Shown here piece by piece: positions 53,790-64,000 of a DNA stretch of 64,000 nucleotides; position 1 is the stretch's first letter, and every line of letters starts with the position of its first letter. Location: positions 19,457,485 to 19,521,484 of the forward strand of contig NC_088296.1 in NCBI RefSeq assembly GCF_032854445.1, read 5' to 3'. Below the pieces are notes generated by a model that saw only the letters and a list, made by a program, of their open reading frames with translations, did no database searches and had not been told where the DNA came from. A program made the position numbers and the translations under genes. The stretch is from Liolophura sinensis. Lineage: Eukaryota > Mollusca > Polyplacophora > Chitonida > Chitonidae.

Positions 53790-56730
53790 CATGTGTTACG
53801 TGTACACACAGGCCTATTGTACTTTCGCTTATTTTTGGGCAAACACTAGAAGAGTGTTTTTTTCAATTAAAGGGTTTTTTCTTTGATTAATTTATTAATC
53901 CTCCTACCAGTAAAAAAAACAAGTAAGTTTTCCAGGCTTTTCTTACAGTGCTTCATAGCAGTGAATTGAAACATGGTGCATTATTTTTCTTTTAGCTCTT
54001 GCACATGTATAATGGGGTCTCATTCATTGATTGAAGGTTAAGCTTTTTTTGCCTAGCTCTCTGATCTATGGGATGGTGTGTAAATGCACATATTTGGATG
54101 AAAGGTTGAGCAATTTTTTTTTATAGCTCTTGTATAGGCTTTGTGAATGTTTTTAATCCTTTTAATTGAGAGACTTTCAATTCAAAAAAATTTACAGGTT
54201 ATATAAAGTTCAATTTGTCTTCTGTAGTAAATAGAATCTCTAGAAATTAAGCCTCCATGCAGGGCAACAGTTTCTTGTATACAGGGTTTCTGTGACTTTA
54301 GTGCTTGAGATTAAAATGAGAGTTATGGACTTTGCCAGATTTACCAGCTTTGTAATCAGCAAAAGTTTCATGTAGGGCTACAATTTCTATGCACATGCGT
54401 ACCTACATGTAGGAGAACAAGAAAGGTATTGGGGTTCCTCTGGCGATTTACCATTTTCCTGTTCTGTGGACACACATTTAGATTGACCTCATTCTGTTCT
54501 CCTGTAAACACTGATTTCTACGGGCCTTTCTTTTAGGGCTACAGTTTTTTATGCAATCACCTTTTTGTCTCTCTAGCTACTTTATCAGATTTGTAGATTG
54601 TAAAAATTTACCTTGGTGTGTACCAATTAAGAATTTATCTGGTATACACAGTATCTGTAGAAAGCTTTCCACATTTGTATTAATACAAGGAGCCTATGAC
54701 ACTGGCCGATGCATGTGCCTTCCTACACTGTGATGGAATGTTTAAACCGTCCATGCAGACAGTGACTGTTCTCAGCTGTGTATTTGATTAGCCAATCAGA
54801 GGGCAGCATTAGCTACCCTTAGTACACGGATAGCCAATCATGGGCAGAGATTTGCATATCAAAGACCACTCCAGCAAGTTGGTGCTTGAAAACCCCACAA
54901 TGAAGTTTTTTTACTACCATAGCTCAACATTTTCTCAGCCATTCACAACATTGGATTTGTTCACGGATTGCCACATGCAGTTCACAATTTGCGTATCAAA
55001 AACCACTGCCTCAATTTTGTGCACAAACTCCCCTCAATGATGCCTTCACCACCAAAACACTTCACAGCTTTTATCTTTCCCTTGTCTAGTTGACTGCTAT
55101 AGCAGGCGAGCTGGTGGGAATATGTGAATGCCTTGTTTTGTGTATTAGTCTTCACCATTTCACATGGAAACACTTTATATACATGTTAGGACATATATGG
55201 GGTGACACAGTCCCCCTATGGAGAGTAAGCCCAACTTTATGATGTTTACTAGAAGTTTCGTTTATTTGATTTCACCCCAAGGAGGATTATTTTTTACATA
55301 ATCATTAAACGACATGTCACCTATTTATGCCGGTCTGTTCTTGTAACGTGGGTGCATATATATGGCTTTTGGGGATGGCCTTTTGTTCATGGCCTTTTGG
55401 GGACGGCATTTTGTACATGGCCTTTTGGGGACAGCATTCACGTCTGATGTACGTTAGATTTGCCCACATTCCATTTCGATGCAGGAAAGTTTATTAACCC
55501 CTCCCACGATGGTTTACACTAGAATGCTGCCTTTGCAAAAGTCTCCATATAAGCATTGATTTGCAGGTTGTATGGACAGACATTAGCAGGAAGCTAATTA
55601 AACGTTCAGTAAAGGCATGTATTCAAGGCAGATATGATCCTCCATTGATTACCCCATTCAGCAGGGATGAGGCAAGGGCACCTGCATGACCACCGGCAGG
55701 GCCTTTTGGGAAATACAGGAATGTAGTCCTCAGAAAAATCAAACTTGTTAAGAACCTGCCTATGAGGCCCTAAATTGTCATGAACGTGTTCACATTCAGT
55801 TATGTATTTCCCCAATCGTATATTTGTAAACAGTGCGTCATTAGTTGTGCGGAAATGTGATTTTATGGAACTTAAACATGATGAATTTTGGATGTTTTTG
55901 AAAATGGCCCACAACTGATGTTTTTTACTCAAAGTAAGTGCACATGATGGGATCCTTTCTGGGGCACTTTTTCCTGAGCCCAGGTCGCGTATGCACTATG
56001 AGATGCAGTATCATACATTAAACATCAAAGGCTTACATAGCTGCGAGAGAGTTCATTGAGAGTACAGCGGTACAGTGGGTGGGTGTTGCGGGCTCGCTGG
56101 GCCGACTGAGCTAGTTATTCATAACGTGAGTTTATACAGTTATATGCCTACAATATCTACCTGACATTTCGTCCCTGATGCAATTACGGTGTACCCGGTA
56201 ATAAAAAGCATTTCACAAATTCGTAATACCTGATTGTAATTTATAATAACTCACGATAGCTGGAGTAAATTAATATGATAGAGATCAGACGTCAGATCAA
56301 TCGAGAACTTTAATCCAGAGCCATTATTCTGTAATTCTTTAGCCGTAATTCTTATATGACGTGGAGCTAAATGGACAAATTGCTAAGTTTTGCCGATTTC
56401 TAAAGTTTAAGGTACAACACGACAAAGAAACTATCATATTTGAAGGTTAGGTGCATTCTGATTACTTTTCCGGGCAAAAGTTCCTACCTAAAAACTATTT
56501 TTTTCATTGGTCATGCTAAAATCTTATTCAAGGCCTATCTCGTCTGGGTTAAATTTGGTTTGTTTTCACTCCCCAGTGCTCTAGTCATGTGACTAAAGAG
56601 TATGCGGATGATTGGCTAAGAGCATCTATGATATCAAATGAACACAACCTTTTCAGGTATAAAATAGTCCTTGGGAAGAAACCTACTTACTTTTACATGT
56701 ACACATGTGGGTCAAGTGATCTCATTACTT
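53790..56730. other. Intergenic or intronic AT-rich DNA
   Basis: Contains a short triplicated block at 55362-55437 ('ggccttttggggacggcatt' type, ~27 bp period). ORFs of 60-108 residues show no family features. Possibly the first intron of the C2H2 gene. Confidence 0.35.
55362..55437. repeat. 27-bp repeat, three copies
   Basis: 'tggcttttggggatgg', 'tggccttttggggacgg' and 'tggccttttggggacag', separated by 'ttttgttca' and 'ttttgtaca'. Confidence 0.75.
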
Positions 56731-56734
56731 TAAA

Positions 56735-57110
56735 ACCGGCCCGGATAGCACAGTTGGTAGAGCGTCTGCTTCGGGACCGGTAGATCCAGGATCAATCCTT
56801 GATCGAGTCACACCTAAGACTTTAAAAGAGGAAGTTGTAACTTCCTCGCTTGGCATTCAGCATGAAGGGGATAGTGCAAGGACTGGTTGACCCATATCAG
56901 TATAATGGCTCGGGCGGGGCAGCTTACTTGCCTTCGGTAAGTCGTCTCAGTGAAGAAGCACTAAATAAAAGAGCGGTGGAAATCCTTCCTGCAACAAGGA
57001 GGCACATTACACATACTTGCACCCCAATGATTCCTTCGTCGTCATATGGCTGAAAAATTGTTGAGTACGACGTTAAACCCCAAGCACTCACTCACTCACT
57101 CCCCAGTACA
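56735..57110 (+). mobile_element. SINE-B, full length
   Basis: The best-preserved forward copy: 'ccggcccggatagcacagtt', 'gtctgcttcgggaccggtag', 'gcattcagcatgaaggggat' and 'cgttaaaccccaagcactca' with (CACT)n. Internal tRNA-like A- and B-box positions are intact. The 64- and 67-residue ORFs are by-products. Confidence 0.9.
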
Positions 57111-58130
57111 ACTAGAGCTAAAACTTGTGAAAGTTTGATGCTTTACTCCAGATACTCCGGTTTGCCCCAACAATTGTATTTATTTATGGACTTAAGAGTC
57201 ACTGACTAGCTCTAGCATGCTATTTGGCCAAATTGAAAAATTGTTACTTATTGTAGCAAATATCTTTCCATCTTTGGTTGTGTGTTTGTCATTATATTTT
57301 ATATGAAAACACATCTTGCAGACAATAAAGACAAGGGAACAGACATCAAGGGGAGATAATTGCTAAAGGCATGATCCATATAATAATGTAAAGGATGTTT
57401 GGCTTGTATATACATGTAGCAAGCATGGCTTGTGAGTCCAAGACAGCCAAATAATGTAAATAGGGAGAAATTAAAATGGGGTATAATATAAGTGAAGTCA
57501 GTGGGTCATATAATTATTCCAGCCCAAAAAATTAATAAAACAGCATGTGGACAGAAAACTAATTTAACTTTGTACTTTTTCTTGATGACAAATCCATTAA
57601 AGGTATGATTGTTTTTCAAAACAGTCCATAGTACTAAATAGAACTGGGTACATGGCTTCACTGTAACAAGTAACAAACCAAGTCCAAGTTTCAGACTCCC
57701 TATGTTCAATTTGGACAAAATTATGGTGGTTTCTGTCCAAATTTGGACATCAACATTTTTTTCTGGACATTTTTCGAAATGGTTATTGTATTGAATTGGA
57801 ATGGGGTACATGGTTTCATCATAAGTGACAGATCAAGTTAGAGTTTCAGATCCCTGCATCGGATTGCCAGTTTTGGAATTTAACAGTCTTGAATTGAAAC
57901 TTCATTGATACATAGCTTCACTATGACAAGTTGTTTATTGCCAACAAAATTATGACCATTTTTGTTCTGTTCTGGTCTTGGACATTCATTTAGCTATCAT
58001 TATGATGGCTTAAACCAGTTAAGAACATACATTGCTTTTGCATTACTTCCAGAATCCTTGTGTAAAACTATCATTTGTTGTTGATTATGGTTACCATGGT
58101 TACTTATCTATCATTATTTTCTCTTTCTTT
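57110..58130. other. Intronic or upstream DNA with a local duplication
   Basis: About 57640-57780 and 57790-57940 share 'gggtacatgg', 'ttcactgtaacaag/ttcatcataagtgac' and 'agtttcagactccct', so they look like an old ~160-bp tandem duplication. No gene. Confidence 0.4.
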
Positions 58131-58133
58131 TAG
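58119..58133 (+). promoter_or_regulatory. Splice acceptor before the C2H2 coding exon
   Basis: 'ttctctttcttttag' is a strong polypyrimidine tract with AG at 58132-58133, 188 bp before the start codon. The coding exon therefore has a non-coding 5' part and at least one upstream exon. Confidence 0.65.
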
Positions 58134-58321
58134 ATTTGTCTTGCAACACAGCTGAAGATGTGACTTAAAATTTGGAGAGAAATCGTCACAAAATGAGTAA
58201 TCAGAATGTGTTCTCAGAAAGCATGCCTTGTGAGGACTTAGCTTAGCATATATTATGTTGTGAGAATGAGGTGCTCTTTTCGGGACTGAACATTTTCTTT
58301 GGTTACGGATAAAACATTACC

Positions 58322-60407
58322 ATGGAAACCAGACGGGACTCTGCAGTTGGCAGCCAACTAGAGCCGCAGTTTATGCTGTGTGGTAAGACTGAGCCACTTG
58401 ATCTCTCCTGTCAGCCTGCACCAGAGCCTGTGGGGAAAAAGGCTGTGGATTTATCATGTCTGTCTTCGTTAGAGTTAGCCCAAAGAAAAGCTGTGGATAT
58501 TCTGTGTAAGTCTCCTCAAACATCATCAAAAACTGTCGACAACTCCTGCAAACCAACAAGTGAACCTGTTGATCTTTCATATCAAAAATCCTTTGTGCAG
58601 ACCAAAGCTGTGGATCTCTCCTGTCAAACTCCAGCAAGATCTGAAACAGAAGCTGTGGACCTTCTCTGTCATCCTTGTACAAGACCTGTGGACATGAAAG
58701 CAGTGAAACTTTCCAGTCAAAAAACTGCAGAATCATCCTGCCAACCTACCTCAGAGTCTGTGGGGACAAAAAATGTGGAGCTTTCTTATCAACTTTCACC
58801 AGAATCTGTGCATGTACGTACGAAAACCCAGAACATCTCCAGTCAGCCATCCCAAGAGACTGTGAGGGCAAAAGCTGTGGACCTCTCTAGTCAACCTACT
58901 CTGAAATATTTGGACAATGAAGCTGGTGAAATTTCCAATCAAACTACCCTGGAGTCTGTGGGCCACAAGAAAACTGGGGACCTTTTATGTATTGAATCCC
59001 ATTCCAAATCTATGAAGACAAAAGCCAGGGACGTCTGCTCTCAACCTACTCCAGTGTGTGAGGCACAGCCCAAAAGCACAAATCGGTTTGATTTCCTAAG
59101 TTCACTGCGGTTGCAGCCATGGCCTAAGAAAAGACTTGACGACACCCAAGGTCACCACAAGACAAAGTCCTCAGCAAATCCAGTGGACAGTTCCTCTCGA
59201 GGTGACCATTTGGAAACAACCAGAACAACTTGCAGTCCCATTCCCGTTGAACGTTCGCTGTGTCAGGAGCAGAATTCTGGTCAGACAGAAAGTGCTGATG
59301 AACAGGATGTTTGGTCCATAAAGGTAGAAGGTGAAGACCCTGCAGATGAACCAGAGGTGTGGCACGTGATAAAGCAGGATGATGTTGACATGACTGATGA
59401 ACAGACTGAGAGGGCGGATGTAGAGTCGCTGGACACCGTGGAATCTCCTGCGTTGTCTTCAGAACAAGAAGTTTCCTTGGATTTGTCCAAGGATCCTGAC
59501 AGTGAACACACGGATGGGGACATTCAAGTTGGTTACATTATTCAGAATAGGTTTAATCGTAGTTCAGCACCACAGATGTGTGGCCCACCACGTGTAGATG
59601 AAAGACCTTATGCCTGTAATCTGTGCACTAAAAGGTTTACTCATCAGTTCACCTTGGAATCGCACAAACTGTCGCACATCAGTGGTAGACCATATGTCTG
59701 CCATGTCTGCGGTAAAAGGTTCACCCAGCAGTCCAGTCTGACCTCGCATCGTGTAAAACACACCGGTGAAAGACCATTCCTCTGCAACATTTGTGGCAAA
59801 AGCTTTACCTATCAATCCAACTTGAAAACGCATAGGTCTTCTCACACGGGCGAAAGGCCTTTTGCTTGTAAGATATGTGGGAAAGCCTTCGTCCATGAAT
59901 CCATTTTGAGAACGCATAGCCGAACACACACAGGCGAAAAGCCTTACACCTGTACCCTTTGTGGCAAAAACTTTCCGCAACAATCTGGATTGAAGTCCCA
60001 CATTGTGACCCACACAGGAGAAAGACCTTACAGCTGCGATATATGTGGCAAGACGTTTAACCAACAATCCAACTTGAAAATGCATAAACCTTACACACAC
60101 AGGTGAAAAGCCACACACCTGTGCCACTTGTGGCAAATGCTTTACACATCAGTCTTCATTGAAAGCTCATTATCGAACGCACACCGGCGAGAAGCCCCAC
60201 ACCTGTTCATACTGTGGTAAAGGTTTCAGTCGACAATCCACTTTAAAGTCCCATGTCCTAACGCACACAGGTGAAAAACCATACACCTGTACCGGTTGCG
60301 GTAAAAGCTTTACTCGCCTCTTCATACTAAAGAGACATTCTCAATCATGTCAAAGAGCTTATCTCATGCAAGACGTACCAGATTTGCCAAATATTTCATC
60401 AGTTTGA
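58322..60407 (+). CDS. C2H2 zinc-finger protein with PxDLS repeats (frameshifted)
   Basis: Starts at ATG 58322 in a strong context (ttaccATGg). Residues 21-240 hold about 13 loose repeats of AVDLSCQ type, including PLDLS (25-29) and PVDLS (82-86), which match the CtBP corepressor-binding motif, and AVDLS at 41, 96 and 185. Residues 329-360 carry two units, [10 protein letters not shown] and [11 protein letters not shown], like the repeat of the THAP gene. IKVE is a perfect SUMO consensus. Six fingers start at residue 430, spaced 28 residues with TGERP/TGEKP linkers; three more follow in another frame to 60407. Finger 6 has an extra base in 'cctt' (60089-60092), which ends the first frame at 60104-60106. 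Finger 9 ends in C instead of H. Likely a sequence-specific repressor. An 'aataaa' follows at 60477. Confidence 0.85.
60159..60407 (+). CDS. Fingers 7-9, downstream of the frameshift
   Basis: The other frame resumes with a TGEKP linker at about 60102 and encodes finger 7 (HTCATC), finger 8 (HTCSYC) and finger 9 (YTCTGC ... RHSQSC), then a short tail ending PNISSV. Codons and linkers are as well kept as in fingers 1-5, which suggests the break is recent, or an assembly or sequencing error. Confidence 0.75.
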   Translation: MKAHYRTHTGEKPHTCSYCGKGFSRQSTLKSHVLTHTGEKPYTCTGCGKSFTRLFILKRHSQSCQRAYLMQDVPDLPNISSV

Positions 60408-60476
60408 TTTATTTTTCTTCTTTTTTTGTGGCAAAGGTGACACCAGTTTTGTTGTATGTTTTACGAGAGAGCCTAC

Positions 60477-60482
60477 AATAAA
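60477..60482 (+). terminator. Polyadenylation signal of the C2H2 gene
   Basis: 'aataaa' lies 70 bp after the last stop codon. It is the first canonical signal downstream. Confidence 0.7.
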
Positions 60483-60499
60483 AGACTAAAAGTAACACT

Positions 60500-61155
60500 G
60501 AATAACCAACTTTTTATTTTGTCTGATCTTGATGCATTTATGATTTGTCTGTCAGTTGAGGCTTTCTGATCATGTAAATATGTCATTAACAGGAAAAAGT
60601 GCTCAAGTACATGTAGCCTACATTTTCAGCATGTCAGAAGATTTTCAGGTTTTTCTTCCACCTTTTTTCCTCATACCTGCTGTCCATAAAACAACAATTA
60701 AAACGGTGTTGCCTAACCTACATGTAGATATTTGTTCCTGTATATTTTTTGCCTGTGTTGTAGTGGGCTAAACCATTAGATGTGCAAGTCATACCAAAGA
60801 GAACTGAATTTTTTTGTTGAAGCCCATACTAGTATTTTTAGTCACAGGAAATAAGTTGGATGAGTATATTGAATGTTGTAGCTATTTGACGTTGTATATA
60901 ACCGTAAGTCTCCACCCTCAGAAATGCATATAAGGGAGGCAAATAAATGTCATGAATATATTACTTTTTGTGCTTGAAGCTTAACAGTTTTCCAGTAGGA
61001 TATCATCCTGCCCTCCAGTGAAATTCCAAAGCAAGATCAGAAGAATACACAATCTGACAATGTGAGGAACTTAGTCATGTACAAAAATTTTGAAGCAATA
61101 TTTCAACAAACCATAGTGGCTGACTGGGTCCCTATCCATTTTGCTGAAGGATAGC
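60500..61155. other. Downstream flank, nothing recognised
   Basis: AT-rich. The 71-residue ORF at 60556 has no family features. Confidence 0.4.
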
Positions 61156-61159
61156 GGTT

Positions 61160-61445
61160 CAGCAATGTGTGGCAAGCTGTGGCTGAGGGGTTAGCACGCC
61201 CAGTGTGTTGCAATGACCCAAGCCTCACACCAGTGCAGTCGCTGTGAGTTCAAGATCAGCTCATGCTGGCTTCCTCTCTGGCTGTACGTGAGAAGGTCTA
61301 TCAGGAACCTGCGGATGGTCGTGGGTTCTTCCCAAGCTCTGCCCGATTTTGCTTCAACATAATGCTGATTGCCATCATAAAAGTGAAATATTCTTGAGTA
61401 CAGCATAAAACATTGATGAATGATGAAATGAATATAATGAATAAA
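61160..61445 (+). mobile_element. SINE-A, near full length
   Basis: Diverged head 'aagctgtggctgaggggtta', body 'gctcatgctggcttcctctc' and 'cggatggtcgtgggttc', 3' end 'gaaatattcttgagtacagc' with a degenerate tail. Confidence 0.87.
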
Positions 61446-61550
61446 TCGGCAGGCAAGCCGAGTTCTTGTTAGGATAATGTAATCATGAAGAAACAATGTA
61501 CGTTAACAATCTGCAGCTGCATTAATTCAAAAACTTGTTGCTTTTTCGGT

Positions 61551-61605
61551 TGGGGGAGGGGTGCGGGGGGGGGGGGGGGGGGTAAGTGGGAGGAGGAAGG
61601 TAGTA
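61551..61605 (+). other. G-rich tract (possible G-quadruplex)
   Basis: A run of 19 G flanked by gggggagggg and gtgggagg blocks. Strong quadruplex-forming pattern and a typical site of length errors. Confidence 0.6.
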
Positions 61606-61609
61606 AGAC

Positions 61610-62587
61610 CAAGGAATCTGTTCTAATTTGTTGTCCCCACAATTTTCATTTAATTTTGTTTTCTTTCTCTAAAATCAAAGAAAAAGGTGCAAAAATTGTA
61701 CCGCAAGTTACTCTTTCACATGTGAAAAGGTTGAGGAATTCGGGTAACAATGGGTACGCTTTGATATTATAGTATGAAATAAATATCCAAGGAAGGTATA
61801 TTCATAGGCTTTATTATCAACGTAAGGAAAGGCAGTAATGTGTCACTCAAGGATACCATTGTAACCAGTACTGTTTCATCCTAGCTTTGATATGTGAACA
61901 TGCACGTTCAGAGGCATGTAAAGGCCCGTACTCGTTTAAACGCATGTTTTACATCACTGCCGCCACTAGACAGGCTTGACCTTTGGACCCTGTGCCATGC
62001 ATGCACGTGGGATCCTTTAGGTTTAGCCTCATTACTTGTGTCCTCGGACTGAACTGTTTAATCAGCATTCATCAATAAAATTGTCTCTAGGTTATGGTTA
62101 GAATTATGTTGTACGTATTCTAGGTAAAGAGAATGCATGTGTATAAAGTATTGTTAGAGACAAAGGTTGAGACAGATTGTTTGTGTTTTCTGAGGACCAC
62201 TTCAGTCTTATCACCTCCAGTTACCTCGTTGTTGATCAACAGTTCTGTACAAAATTTACTATTGGTGGTAGTGATGTAAGGCGAAAGGTGGAGAGCGACG
62301 CATGCACTGTAAGGAATACGATAAAGGCCTTAAAATAAAACTTTGAAGTCAGCGCTTAAGGTGTATTTTTTTTTTCTTTTAAAAAAATTTATAAAACTTA
62401 AAGAGAACTCTTTAAGTTTCCATCAAAAGTGTGTCACTTAAAGGAAGCTAATCTTAAGGTTGTTAAGGTGAAATGCAGTATTTCAGCTATGGTAATTCCT
62501 TGTTTTTTTTTTTTTGTGTTTTTTTTTTTACATTTTAATTTTTTATATAATATGCTATTACACAGGGTTTTTGAAATGTAAAATGTA
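61610..62587. other. AT-rich intergenic DNA up to the gap
   Basis: No gene recognised. Poly(T) runs are near 62368 and 62503-62530. The sequence just before the gap ('gtaaaatgta') does not clearly belong to the 41-bp repeat. Confidence 0.4.
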
Positions 62588-62787
62588 NNNNNNNNNNNNN
62601 NNNNNNNNNNNNNNNNNNNNNNNNNNNNNNNNNNNNNNNNNNNNNNNNNNNNNNNNNNNNNNNNNNNNNNNNNNNNNNNNNNNNNNNNNNNNNNNNNNNN
62701 NNNNNNNNNNNNNNNNNNNNNNNNNNNNNNNNNNNNNNNNNNNNNNNNNNNNNNNNNNNNNNNNNNNNNNNNNNNNNNNNNNNNNNN
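62588..62787. other. Assembly gap (200 N)
   Basis: Exactly 200 N. The round number suggests a placeholder of unknown true length. It directly borders a tandem array, the usual cause of such gaps. Confidence 0.98.
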
Positions 62788-64000
62788 TTTTACAATGTTC
62801 ATCTTGTAACTGGGCATGTTTTTTTAATGATTACAATGATCATCTTGTAACTGAGCACGCTATTGTAATGATTCCAATGTTCACCTTGTAACGGAGCACA
62901 TTATTATAATGATTACAATGTTCATCTTGTAACTGAATATGCTATTGTAATGATTACAATGTCCATTTTGCAACTGAGCATGCTTGTATACTAATTACAA
63001 TGTTCACTTTGTAACTGAACATGCTATTACAATGATTACAATGTTCATCTTGTAACTGAACATGCTATTATCCCGATTACAATCTTCATCTTGCAACTGA
63101 GCATGATATTATAATGATTACAATGTTCATCTTGTAACTGAACATGCTAATGTAATGATTACAATGTCCATTTTGCAACTGAGCATGCTTTTACACTGAT
63201 TACAATGTCCACCTTGTAACTGATGATGTTTTTATAATGATTACAGTGTTCATCTTGTAACTACATATGCTATAATAATGATTACAATTTTCATCTTGTA
63301 ATGAAATATGCTAATATAATGATTGCAATATTCATTTTGTAACTGAGCATGCTATTATATTGATTACAATGATGATTTTGTAACCGTTAAGGCTATTATA
63401 ATGATTACAATGTTTACTTTGTAACTGAACATGCTAATACAATGATTACAATGTTCATCATGCAACTAAACATGCTATTATGTCGATTACAATTTTCATC
63501 TTGTAACTGAAAATGATATTATAATGATTACAATGTTTATCTTGCAACTGAGCATGCTATTATAATGATTATAATGTTCACTTCGTAACTGAACATGCTA
63601 TTTTAACTTTTACAATGTTCATCTTGTAACCGTTGACGCTATTATAATGATTACAATGTTCACCATGTAACTGAGCATGCTATTATAATAATTTTAATGA
63701 TCATTTTGTCACTGAACGTGCTATTTTAATAATTTTAATGTTCATTTTGTAAATGAACACGGTATTAGGTTATTATAATGTTCATCTTGTAACTGAATAT
63801 GCTATTATAATGATTACAATGTTTATCTTGCCACTGAACATTCTATTATAATGATTTCAATGTTCTTTTTGTAACTGAACACGCTATTTTAACTTTTACA
63901 ATGTTCATCTTGTAACCGTTGACGCTATTATAATGATTACAATGTTCACCTTGTAACTGAGCATGATATTATAATAATTTTAATGATCATTTTGTCACTG
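62788..64000. repeat. 41-bp satellite array
   Basis: About 29 copies of a ~41-bp unit ('attacaatgttcatcttgta', 'actgaacatgctattataatg'). It continues to the window edge. Copies vary at many positions (gcatgc/acatgc/gacgct), and a longer block recurs: 63601-63690 closely matches 63891-63980, an offset near 290 bp (7 units). Confidence 0.95.

Noticed and set aside
56735-56810. tRNA gene candidate at the SINE-B head
   Set aside because: Same reasoning: tRNA-derived, but part of a 370-bp repeated element with a fixed 3' end.
59564-60136. 190-residue minus-strand ORF over the zinc fingers
   Set aside because: Antisense shadow of the C2H2 array, produced by its 84-bp periodicity.
62434-62891. ORFs of 125-127 residues spanning the N gap
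   Set aside because: Most residues are undefined because they cross the 200-N gap.
1-64000. Bacterial-style operon, phage, toxin-antitoxin or defence system
   Set aside because: No adjacent same-strand prokaryotic genes or ribosome-binding sites. Introns, SINEs and zinc fingers show animal DNA. No endogenous-virus genes (reverse transcriptase, protease, integrase, capsid) were recognised either.

Overview
The window is animal nuclear DNA, most likely from a lophotrochozoan and probably a mollusc. It has spliced genes with GT-AG introns, C2H2 and THAP zinc-finger exons, antistasin-type cysteine-rich exons, many tRNA-derived SINEs, terminal-inverted-repeat MITEs and several satellites. The phylum is an inference from the SINE type and from the antistasin-like genes. 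Most of the 64 kb is non-coding. No real tRNA, rRNA or prokaryotic gene was seen.

Layout. 1-5345 is satellite DNA: a short 39-bp array, then about 81 copies of a 62-bp unit containing a ~2-kb higher-order duplication. 5.4-25.1 kb is the remains of an antistasin-like gene cluster. One four-exon gene (21425-24570, +) is intact and has a TATA box. Around it lie an orphan antistasin exon on the minus strand (7118-7222), an orphan signal-peptide exon with its own TATA box (13821), three decayed first exons (10220, 15019, 17558) and two decayed antistasin exons (23591, 24884). A 49-bp minisatellite (9670-10219) ends right at one of the dead start codons.

25-35 kb is repeat-rich: a 24-bp minisatellite (27.0-27.6 kb), a hierarchical 95-bp array (28.4-29.7 kb), an inverted-repeat element (30.1-30.3 kb), a TA-flanked MITE (31.7 kb) and SINEs. 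35187-43122 (minus) holds a three-exon gene that I assembled from splice sites which are all in phase 0. It joins a THAP domain, a 17-residue repeat array rich in SUMO-site-like and VDLT motifs, and a C2H2 region (888 aa predicted). 45.3-47.7 kb (minus) contains a decayed coding sequence that I do not recognise. 48.4-50 kb carries small tandem repeats. 58322-60407 (+) is a second C2H2 gene with nine fingers. Its N-terminus repeats CtBP-motif-like PxDLS/AVDLS units, and it carries two copies of the same VW...K...E unit found in the THAP gene. A one-base frameshift interrupts finger 6. The window ends with a 200-N gap inside or beside a 41-bp satellite.

How the genes relate. The two zinc-finger genes look like members of one family of putative transcription regulators, linked by the shared 17-residue unit. 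The antistasin-like genes are predicted to be small secreted protease-inhibitor-like peptides that expanded by exon and gene duplication and then partly decayed.
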